This document shows, in pieces, positions 1 to 5,196 of a stretch of 6,544 bases of DNA (its first letter is position 1; every line of letters begins with the position of its first letter). The stretch is from Deltaproteobacteria bacterium (lineage in GTDB: Bacteria > Desulfobacterota_E > Deferrimicrobia > Deferrimicrobiales > Deferrimicrobiaceae), in contig JAMDBZ010000080.1 in the NCBI GenBank assembly GCA_023488945.1, forward strand, positions 1 through 6,544, read 5' to 3'. Position numbers and translations under genes: made by a program. A model generated the notes under the pieces. That model was not told the DNA's origin, ran no database searches, and worked only from the letters and a program-made list of their open reading frames with translations.

Positions 1-157
1 AACAGTTTAATATCCGGATTTCATTAGAGGTCCGGAATCTGGAATTCATCAATTCCTTATATCGTAGTGTCGGTAGAGTCTGGTTGGCGTGGAATCCGCA
101 TAGTCTTCGCAAGGGAGATAACCTTGGCCCTGCATCGCATGTCAGGAAGGAGGGGAG
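1..157. other. AT-richer leader upstream of the integrase gene
   Basis: No gene is supported here. The first 60 bases are visibly AT-rich compared with the GC-rich remainder, which hints at a different origin or at a regulatory or recombination region. The palindrome TCCGGA occurs twice (13-18 and 31-36), and a perfect hairpin follows at 41-56. In classical integrons the attI site and the cassette promoter lie in this position, upstream of intI. I searched for the simple-site consensus GTTRRRY and its complement and found no match; the nearest is GTTGGCG near 84, which breaks the consensus. No convincing -35/-10 pair or LexA box was found. Confidence 0.5.
41..56. repeat. perfect 6-bp inverted repeat with 4-nt loop
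   Basis: GGAATT (41-46) pairs with AATTCC (51-56) around the loop CATC. It lies in the AT-richer leader about 100 bases before the integrase start. It could be an operator-like dyad or part of a recombination site. The arms are short enough that chance is possible, and no T-tract follows, so it is not an intrinsic terminator. Confidence 0.4.
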
Positions 158-1522
158 ATGCACCCGACGCCGCTCATACGCGAAGACATCCCTTGGTCGA
201 AATACCACGACGCGCTGAGGCGGGAGGGAGTTCCGAAGGAGCGCCTGCGCTGGTACACCGGCTGGGTCGAGCGCTTCGCCCATTTTCACGAGAGCCAGCC
301 CCTGTTGGGCAGGGCGCCGGAGGACGCGGACGACTTCCTGCGGGCGCTCTCGGAGCGTCCGGGGGTCGAACTGTGGCGCGTCCGACAAGCGGCCGACGCG
401 CTGAGGATTTTCTATCGGAGCATCCTGGGAGCGCCATGGGCCGGGCAGTGGGAGGCGGCGGGATCCCGCCCTGGGAAAGAGGCGAACTTGACGCGCGCGG
501 AGAGTCGCCCGGTCCAGATTGGCGAGAGGTGCTCTCCCGACGCGGGTTCTGCGGTGGAAGCGGCGTGCAATCTGGAAGACTGGCTGGCGCGCCTGAGGGC
601 GCTGATGCGGACGGGAAATTACTCCCTGAGCACGGAGCGGGCCTACGCCGCTTGGATCGGGCGATTCCTCTCCTTTTGCGAGGCGCATTCCCGGGAGCCG
701 GATGCCGAAAGCGTACGGGATTTCCTCGAATACCTTGCCCTCGAGCGTGAAGTCGCGGCGGCCACGCAGGGGCAGGCGCTCAACGCCCTCGTCTTTTTCT
801 TCGAGCACGTGCTGGGTCAGCCGCTCGGGACGATCGACTTTCCCCGTTCCCGGCGCCCCCGGCACCTTCCGACGGTGCTCTCCCGCGAGGAGGTGCAGCG
901 GCTCCTCGGTCATCTGACCGGGGCGTACGCGCTCATGGGCGGACTTCTTTACGGGGCGGGCCTGCGCCTCATGGAGTGCCTGCGGCTGCGCGTGAAGGAC
1001 ATCGACTTCGACCGGGGGCAGATCACGGTGCGCGACGGGAAGGGAGGCAAGGACCGGGTGACCGTTCTTCCAGCGCTCCTCCGCGAGCCGCTCCGCGAAC
1101 ATCTTGCGCGCGTCCGGGCCCGCCACGAAGAGGATATGCGGCGCGGGTTCGGGGAAGTCCATCTCCCGCCTGCCCTCGAGCGGAAGTACCCGGGTGCCCC
1201 TCGGGAGTGGGCGTGGCAATGGGTCTTCCCGGCCGATCGTCTCTCGGTGGATCCGCGCAGCGGCAAGGTGCGTCGGTGGCATGTCCACGAAAGCGCTCTT
1301 CAGAAGACGGTCAAGAGGGCGGCGCGTGCCGCAGGCATCACCAAGCGCGTGACGTGTCACACCCTGCGGCACTCGTTCGCCACGCACGTCCTGGAGGCCG
1401 GCTACGACATCCGCACCGTGCAGGAGCTGCTGGGGCACTCCGACGTGTCGACCACGATGATCTACACGCACGTGCTGAACCGGCCGGGCCTGGCGGTGAA
1501 GAGTCCGATGGATATGGGATGA
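158..1522 (+). CDS. intI: integron-integrase-like tyrosine recombinase with an extra N-terminal core-binding-like domain
   Basis: Tyrosine site-specific recombinase, expected to cut and rejoin DNA through a 3'-phosphotyrosine. The catalytic set is complete: R270 (in GAGLRLME), H401 and R404 (in [10 protein letters not shown]), H427 (in LLGHSDV) and the nucleophile Y436 (in MIYTHVLN). Residues about 333-375 ([20 protein letters not shown], then DPRSG and RRWHVHES) match the additional segment that separates IntI from ordinary XerC/XerD recombinases. The usual IntI core-binding domain is at about 139-225 ([13 protein letters not shown]). Canonical IntI proteins are about 320-340 residues; this one has 454. 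The surplus is the first ~135 residues, where about 15-92 ([11 protein letters not shown], then RIFYRSIL) resemble a second, diverged SAM-like core-binding domain. The ATG at 158 is preceded by AAGGAGG (147-153, 4-nt spacer). Classification as IntI-type is firm. Activity, and membership of a real integron, are unproven because no attC array is visible. Confidence 0.93.
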   Translation: MHPTPLIREDIPWSKYHDALRREGVPKERLRWYTGWVERFAHFHESQPLLGRAPEDADDFLRALSERPGVELWRVRQAADALRIFYRSILGAPWAGQWEAAGSRPGKEANLTRAESRPVQIGERCSPDAGSAVEAACNLEDWLARLRALMRTGNYSLSTERAYAAWIGRFLSFCEAHSREPDAESVRDFLEYLALEREVAAATQGQALNALVFFFEHVLGQPLGTIDFPRSRRPRHLPTVLSREEVQRLLGHLTGAYALMGGLLYGAGLRLMECLRLRVKDIDFDRGQITVRDGKGGKDRVTVLPALLREPLREHLARVRARHEEDMRRGFGEVHLPPALERKYPGAPREWAWQWVFPADRLSVDPRSGKVRRWHVHESALQKTVKRAARAAGITKRVTCHTLRHSFATHVLEAGYDIRTVQELLGHSDVSTTMIYTHVLNRPGLAVKSPMDMG

Positions 1523-1741
1523 CCCCGGGGGGAGGGGCATCAGGACGCGTCGGGCCGGTCTCATTATCGGAGCCATAAGACCTTTCCGAGGGATTCCTGG
1601 ATCCCCGGCGACGAGGTGCCGCGGGCGGGGCTGACCGGGGATCCGATCCTGCCGGAGTTCAAGGCTCGGCGCCAGTATACGTGCGGCGGCGGGGAAATGC
1701 ATCCGGATTTGGTCGCCGTCCGCGATCTTCCGTTTTCCTGA
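1523..1741 (+). pseudogene. open-frame remnant continuing in the integrase frame past its stop
   Basis: The reading frame of the integrase stays open for 72 codons after its TGA and closes at a second TGA (1739-1741). From about 1577 onward the frame has coding-like third positions: by hand count about 43 of 54 codons end in G or C. The residue mix is also plausible (FPRDSWIPGDEVPRAGL, then LTGDPILPEFKARRQYTC). There is no ATG, GTG or TTG start near its left end and no ribosome site. It is therefore more likely the tail of a decayed gene than a living one. I do not recognise the family. High overall GC could also produce this by chance. Confidence 0.3.
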
Positions 1742-1956
1742 TCCTACACTTCTCTCGGTTACTTTGTTCGCAAGGTCTCGTAACTCGACCTGCGATCCCG
1801 GCGTCGTGCAATCTCGTTCGAGCATCGTCTCCCGGGTTCGCCCGCGTGCTCGGTCATCCAGGCCGAAAGCCGCGTCGATTGTCGGCGTGTTCCGGACCGC
1901 TTGGCCATGGTTGAAATCAGCGTGATCGGAACGAACCCAATACGTGTTGTAGAGGA
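1742..1956. other. gene-free stretch, possibly decayed DNA
   Basis: No intact gene, RNA or recognisable repeat is seen in this roughly 215-base stretch. On the minus strand a frame is open across it (readable as LYNTYWVRSDHADFNHGQ near 1900-1952). That frame lacks a ribosome site and a sensible start, and it runs on antisense into the integrase gene, so I do not call it. I checked for integron attC core sites (RYYYAAC and GTTRRRY) and found none; the closest is GTTGAAA near 1911. Base composition is more mixed than in the neighbouring operon, in keeping with degraded accessory DNA. Confidence 0.4.
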
Positions 1957-1974
1957 CGGCGGCGGGCGCCGCCG
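1957..1974 (-). terminator. GC-rich hairpin, possible operon terminator
   Basis: A perfect 7-bp stem, CGGCGGC (1957-1963) with GCCGCCG (1968-1974), closes a 4-nt loop. It lies about 105 bases beyond the end of the last importer gene, reading on the minus strand. It is a strong RNA hairpin, but no run of U follows on either strand, so it is not a textbook intrinsic terminator. It could act as a Rho-associated pause or an mRNA 3'-end stabiliser for the importer transcript. Confidence 0.3.
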
Positions 1975-1977
1975 GCT

Positions 1978-2085
1978 TCAAGCCGTCAGGTTCCGCTGCA
2001 CATCCTCCAATCGAATCCCCTTGCCGGCCCGCAGGCTTTTCCGCGCCGCTTCAATCCGCTTCAGAAACCGTGGATGGTTCAGATC
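1978..2085 (-). pseudogene. C-terminal remnant resembling a Phd/YefM-type antitoxin
   Basis: This minus-strand frame reads DLNHPRFLKRIEAARK and then SLRAGKGIRLEDVQRN before LTA and a TGA at 1978-1980. The pattern of a helical basic stretch, then G-K-G, a short hydrophobic strand and L-E-D/E-V resembles the C-terminal tails of many Phd/YefM-like antitoxins ('ARKSLREGKGI.LEEV' style). This is recognition from memory, not a database hit. Only about 35 codons survive. There is no start codon or ribosome site, and upstream the frame disappears into the permease gene, whose TGA (2079-2081) it overlaps. Codons such as ATT, CGA, TTG and GAA are less GC-biased than in the importer genes. No toxin follows in the expected place (below 1978). 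Best read as the truncated end of a lost toxin-antitoxin locus joined to the operon end. Confidence 0.4.
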
Positions 2086-2780
2086 GCCTTCCGCCAGGCG
2101 AGGCGCCTCTCGAGCCAGCGGGACAGCTCCGTGAAGGCGTAGCAGAGGATGAAGTAGACGACGGCGATGAAGAGGAAGATCTCGGTCGGGTAGATGAGGC
2201 TCCTGTTGTTCACCTGGGTGGCCACGTGGGTCAGCTCGTCGACCCCGACGATGAAGGCGAGCGAGGTGTCCTTGATCATCGAGACGAACTGGTTGACGAA
2301 CGACGGGATCATGTTCCGGAGCGCCTGCGGGAGGACGATGTGGAGCATCGCCTGCCGGGGGTGCAGGCCCGTCGAAAGGGCCGCCTCGGTCTGACCCTTC
2401 GGGATCCCCTCGATCCCCGCCTTGACGATCTGCGACATGTAGGCGGAGGTGAAGATCGAAAGCGCCAGGATGACCGTCCGGCTCTCGGGGACCGGCCGGC
2501 CCAAAAGCGCCGGCATCAGGAAGTACATCCAGAAGATGACCATGAGCAGCGGCATCCCCCGGACGGTGTTGATGACGGCGGACGAGACCCACTTGACGGC
2601 CCGGTTGCGGGCGACGCTCAAAAGCCCCAGGATGAGCCCGCCGAGGAACGAGAGGACGAGCGAGACGATCGCCAGGTAGAAGGTGAGCGCCACGCCGCCC
2701 AGCGGGCCGTGCGGGTAGCGGCCGATGAAGAAGTAGAGGAGGTTGTCCCGGATGATCGAGACGTCGAGGCCCGTGCCCAC
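2079..2780 (-). CDS. gltK: polar amino acid ABC importer, second permease (GltK-like)
   Basis: Inner-membrane permease of the HisMQ/GltJK family, 233 residues, normal family length. It would pair with the preceding permease to form the transmembrane channel for an acidic or other polar amino acid. The ATPase-coupling EAA loop is at about 132-153 (EAALSTGLHPRQAMLHIVLP). Hydrophobic segments lie near 31-57, 68-93, 101-121 and 199-219. The conserved N-terminal half motif NTVRGMPLL is at 71-79. The start is a GTG, placed one base after the TGA of the upstream permease gene, so the two are almost certainly translationally coupled and made in equal amounts. It is the last gene of the operon. The gltK symbol follows the gene order and family. 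The substrate cannot be fixed from sequence alone. Confidence 0.88.
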   Translation of the reverse strand: MGTGLDVSIIRDNLLYFFIGRYPHGPLGGVALTFYLAIVSLVLSFLGGLILGLLSVARNRAVKWVSSAVINTVRGMPLLMVIFWMYFLMPALLGRPVPESRTVILALSIFTSAYMSQIVKAGIEGIPKGQTEAALSTGLHPRQAMLHIVLPQALRNMIPSFVNQFVSMIKDTSLAFIVGVDELTHVATQVNNRSLIYPTEIFLFIAVVYFILCYAFTELSRWLERRLAWRKAI

Positions 2781-2781
2781 G

Positions 2782-3489
2782 TCAGCGCGCCTTCATCGGG
2801 CTTAGGACCGTCCGGCTGTAGAGCGTCACCAGCGCCGTGATGGCGACGGAGAGGCCGAGGTAGACGAGCGTCGCCGCCGTGAACGCCTCGAACCCCTTGA
2901 AGGTGTAGCTCTCCACCTGCCGCGCCTGGTAGGTGAGCTCCGCCACGCCGATCGTCATGGCGAGCGAGGAGTTCTTCGTCAGGTTCAGGAACTGGTTGAT
3001 GAGCGGCGGGATCGTGATCCGCACCGCCTGGGGGAGGATGATGTGGCGCATCGCCCCGAGGTAAGAGAAGCCGGCGCTGCGCGCCGCCTCCATCTGTTCC
3101 CTGGGGATCGACAGGACCCCCGACCGGATGTCCTCGGCGATGAAGGCCGAGGTGTAGATGGTGAGGGCGATGACGGCGGCGGCGAACTCGAAGTTCCCTC
3201 GAGCGAGCCAGTCGTTGACCGCCTGGGGGAGGACCTTGTACGAGCCGAAGTACCAGAAGAAGATCTGGACGAGGAGCGGGGTGTTCCGGAAGAACTCGAG
3301 GTAACCGTGGGCGAACCAGCGGACGGGCCGGAGCTGGCTCATCCGCATCACGGCGATGACCAGGCCCAGGAGGAAGGAGAGGGCGATCGCCACCGTCGAG
3401 AGCTCGATCGTGACCTTGAGGCCGGCCACGAGCCACTCGAAATACTTCCCGGAGGTGACGACCGCCCAGTCGAACTTGTAGCGCAGCAC
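2782..3489 (-). CDS. gltJ: polar amino acid ABC importer, first permease (GltJ-like)
   Basis: Inner-membrane permease of the HisMQ/GltJK family, 235 residues. The opening (RYKFDWAVV) matches the usual start of GltJ-type proteins. The motif FFRNTPLLVQIFFWYFG (66-82) and the EAA loop (about 134-155, EAARSAGFSYLGAMRHIILP) are typical. Hydrophobic segments lie near 19-48, 66-86, 101-121 and 205-226. The start is a GTG, 27 nt after the stop of the binding-protein gene. No clear Shine-Dalgarno sequence precedes it (the spacer is mostly C and G), so its translation may depend on ribosomes arriving from upstream. It would form a heterodimeric channel with the GltK-like protein and receive substrate from the GltI-like protein. 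Confidence 0.9.
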   Translation of the reverse strand: MLRYKFDWAVVTSGKYFEWLVAGLKVTIELSTVAIALSFLLGLVIAVMRMSQLRPVRWFAHGYLEFFRNTPLLVQIFFWYFGSYKVLPQAVNDWLARGNFEFAAAVIALTIYTSAFIAEDIRSGVLSIPREQMEAARSAGFSYLGAMRHIILPQAVRITIPPLINQFLNLTKNSSLAMTIGVAELTYQARQVESYTFKGFEAFTAATLVYLGLSVAITALVTLYSRTVLSPMKAR

Positions 3490-3516
3490 GCCGCGTGCGC
3501 CGGACCGCGGGAGCCG

Positions 3517-4332
3517 TTACTTGTCCGCCGTGATCCTGAACGTCCGCGGGATCGGCATGTCCGTCTTCGGGCCGAACCATCTCCCGTAGATCGTCTTCGC
3601 CTCGCCGCTCTTCTCCATCGCGAGGAGCGTCTTGTTCACAAAGTCGACCAGCGCCTTGTCCCCCTTGCGCATCCCGAGGCCGTACGGCTCGTCCGAGATC
3701 CGGATGTCGGGGACCTCGAACCGCTCCTTGTTCGGCGCCTTGGCGAGCATCCCGACCAGGAGCACCTCGTCGGTTGTCACGGCGGCCACCTTCCCCTGCT
3801 GGAGGGCGAGGAACGCCTGCGGGTAGTCGTCGAACGACAGGATCGTCGCCGTCGGGAGCGCCGCCTTCGCGTTCTGCTCCGAGGTGGATCCCTTGGCGGT
3901 GCCGATCTTCTTCCCCTCGAGATCCTTGAGGCTCCTGACCGTCCCCTTCTTCACGAGGAACTTCTGGCCGGTGAAGAAGTAGACGTGGGAGAAGTCGATC
4001 TGCTTGGCCCGCTCGGCGGTCTTCGTCATCGTGGCGGCGATCAGGTCGATGTTCCCCTCCTGGAGCTGCGGGATGCGGCTCGCCGAGGTGACGGCCTTGA
4101 GCTCGAGCTTGACGCCCAGCTTCCCGGCGATCGCCTTGCAGAAGTCGACGTCGTACCCTTCGATCTCCCGCGTTTTCGGGTTGACGTAGCCGAACGGGTA
4201 GAGCGAGTCCTTCACCCCGCAGACGAGGACCCCCTTCTTCTTCACGTCCGCCAGCGTGTCGCCCGCCATCGCGGCCCCGCCGAGCGCGGCGAGGAGCGCG
4301 ACGGCGGCCGGAACGACCAGGAACCTTTTCAT
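3517..4332 (-). CDS. gltI: periplasmic amino-acid-binding protein of the importer (GltI-like)
   Basis: Substrate-binding protein of SBP family 3, 271 residues, which would capture an amino acid in the periplasm and deliver it to the permeases. Residues 1-23 form a signal peptide: MKR, a hydrophobic core, then AMA before the probable cut ahead of G24. There is no lipobox cysteine, which argues for a soluble periplasmic protein in a Gram-negative cell. Family landmarks are EIEGYDVDFCKAIAGKLG (56-73), the ligand-pocket stretch ATMTKTAER (100-108), the hinge segment GKKIGTAKGSTSE (140-152) and TTDEV (186-190), where R108 and D188 sit at the positions that usually hold the alpha-carboxyl and alpha-amino groups. 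C38 and C65 could form a disulfide. The ATG has a strong AAAGGAGGG site (4340-4348) with 7-nt spacing. Glutamate/aspartate is the likeliest ligand by gene order and resemblance, but glutamine or other polar amino acids are possible. Confidence 0.92.
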   Translation of the reverse strand: MKRFLVVPAAVALLAALGGAAMAGDTLADVKKKGVLVCGVKDSLYPFGYVNPKTREIEGYDVDFCKAIAGKLGVKLELKAVTSASRIPQLQEGNIDLIAATMTKTAERAKQIDFSHVYFFTGQKFLVKKGTVRSLKDLEGKKIGTAKGSTSEQNAKAALPTATILSFDDYPQAFLALQQGKVAAVTTDEVLLVGMLAKAPNKERFEVPDIRISDEPYGLGMRKGDKALVDFVNKTLLAMEKSGEAKTIYGRWFGPKTDMPIPRTFRITADK

Positions 4333-4354
4333 CGGTTTTCCCTCCTTTCGGGAT

Positions 4355-5089
4355 TCAGTGCATCGGCGAGAGGATCTGCTTGAGGAACTGCCGGGTCCTT
4401 TCGTGTTTCGGGTTCCTGAAGAATTCCTCCGGCCCGGCGTCCTCCAGGATGACGCCGTGGTCGATGAAGACGACCCGGTGGGAGACCTCGCGGGCGAACC
4501 CCATCTCGTGCGTCACCACCATCATCGTCATCCCCGACTCCGCCAGGTCCTTCATGACCGCGAGCACCTCGCCGATCATCTCCGGGTCGAGCGCCGAGGT
4601 CGGCTCGTCGAAGAGCATGATCTTCGGCTTCATCGCGAGCGCCCGGGCGATCGCCACCCGCTGCTGCTGCCCGCCGGAGAGCTGGGCCGGGTAGGCGTCC
4701 CGCTTGTCCGCCAGCCCCACGCGCGCCAAAAGCGCCATGGCTTGCTCCCCGGCCTCCGCTTTCGGCGTCCTGCGGATCTTGATCGGCGCGAGCGTGATGT
4801 TTTTAAGAGCCGTGAGGTGCGGATAGAGGTTGAACTGCTGGAAGACGAACCCGACTTCCGCGCGGAGCCGGTTGATGTCGGTCTTCGTGTCGGAGAGGTC
4901 CATCCCGTCCACGACGAGACGCCCCCTGTCGATCGGCTCGAGCCGGTTGACGGTCCGGATGAGGGTCGATTTCCCCGAGCCGGACGGCCCGCAGACCACG
5001 ACGACCTCGCCCGGCGAGACCGCGAGGTTGACGTCGTTGAGGACGTGGAGGTCGCCGAACCACTTGTGGACGCCCTCGAACCGGATCAC
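4355..5089 (-). CDS. gltL: polar amino acid ABC importer ATPase (GltL-like)
   Basis: Cytoplasmic ATP-binding subunit that powers the importer; 244 residues from the chosen start, normal for GltL/GlnQ. All ATPase motifs are intact: Walker [10 protein letters not shown] (34-42), Q-loop at FVFQQFN (Q84/Q85), signature LSGGQQQR (137-144), Walker B IMLFDEP (157-163, D161 and E162), D-loop SALD (165-168) and H-loop H194. The frame is open back to an ATG at 5152. The GTG at 5089 is preferred because the homologous protein begins there ([12 protein letters not shown]) and GGGGAGG lies four bases upstream. The longer version would add 21 residues unlike the family and overlie the candidate promoter. 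It is the first gene of the operon, 22 nt before the binding-protein gene. Having the ATPase first is less usual than the enterobacterial gltIJKL order. Confidence 0.92.
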   Translation of the reverse strand: MIRFEGVHKWFGDLHVLNDVNLAVSPGEVVVVCGPSGSGKSTLIRTVNRLEPIDRGRLVVDGMDLSDTKTDINRLRAEVGFVFQQFNLYPHLTALKNITLAPIKIRRTPKAEAGEQAMALLARVGLADKRDAYPAQLSGGQQQRVAIARALAMKPKIMLFDEPTSALDPEMIGEVLAVMKDLAESGMTMMVVTHEMGFAREVSHRVVFIDHGVILEDAGPEEFFRNPKHERTRQFLKQILSPMH

Positions 5090-5093
5090 GCCG

Positions 5094-5100
5094 CCTCCCC
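5094..5100 (-). promoter_or_regulatory. ribosome binding site that fixes the gltL start
   Basis: GGGGAGG on the minus strand is separated by 4 nt from the GTG at 5089-5087. It supports that GTG over the in-frame ATG at 5152-5150, which has no comparable site. Confidence 0.6.
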
Positions 5101-5127
5101 CGACGGTGCACGGATACTCTCCTGAAA

Positions 5128-5144
5128 TGCAATACTTCCCCCGG
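5128..5144 (-). promoter_or_regulatory. candidate sigma-54 (-24/-12) promoter for the importer operon
   Basis: On the minus strand this site reads CCGGGGGAAGTATTGCA. It has GG at the -24 position, exactly ten bases, then GC at -12 within a perfect TTGCA. The invariant GG-N10-GC spacing and the TTGCW block of the sigma-54 consensus are met; the intervening CACG part is not. Transcription would begin near 5117, about 28 nt before the GTG of gltL, leaving room for the ribosome site. Glutamate/aspartate importers under sigma-54 control are known in Pseudomonas (the AauRS-regulated aat operon). The match is partial and could be chance; no activator site was identified. Confidence 0.3.
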
Positions 5145-5157
5145 GTCCGCAAGAGGC

Positions 5158-5163
5158 TACACT
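5158..5163 (+). promoter_or_regulatory. weak -10-like hexamer before the proline dehydrogenase gene
   Basis: TACACT matches TATAAT at four of six positions and lies 33 nt before the ATG at 5197, a sensible distance. The best -35 candidate 16 nt upstream (TTCCCC, 5136-5141) is poor. Given only as the most likely place for a housekeeping promoter in the short divergent spacer. Confidence 0.15.
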
Positions 5164-5196
5164 GGGATGGAGAATCATGACCCGAGGAGGTGGCGG

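Noticed and set aside
1..157. LexA box controlling the integrase
   Set aside because: No CTG-N10-CAG-like site was found before the start, so SOS control is not supported here.
67..750. 227-codon plus-strand open frame overlapping the integrase
   Set aside because: It overlaps the integrase gene in another frame, its product is rich in Gly/Arg/Pro with no recognisable motif, and it has no ribosome site; a high-GC shadow frame.
1522..1536. CCCCGGGG palindrome and G-run just after the integrase stop as a terminator
   Set aside because: The self-complementary run is short, leaves no loop and has no T-tract.
1742..1952. Long minus-strand open frame reading LYNTYWVRSDHADFNHGQ and onward
   Set aside because: It stays open only because of composition, continues antisense into the integrase, and has no start or ribosome site; I could not tie the peptide to any family.
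2618..3580. 320-codon minus-strand open frame across gltK, gltJ and gltI
   Set aside because: It is out of frame with the two conserved permeases and reads as Arg/Pro/His-rich filler.
3043..4383. 446-codon plus-strand open frame antisense to gltI and gltJ
   Set aside because: The translation is an Asp/Glu/Arg/Leu/Val-rich low-complexity antisense product, a typical mirror of GC-rich coding DNA; the minus strand has clear ABC importer genes.
5090..5152. Longer gltL start at the ATG 5152-5150
   Set aside because: It would add 21 residues absent from the family, lacks a ribosome site and covers the candidate promoter; the GTG at 5089 has a good site and the family's normal N-terminus.
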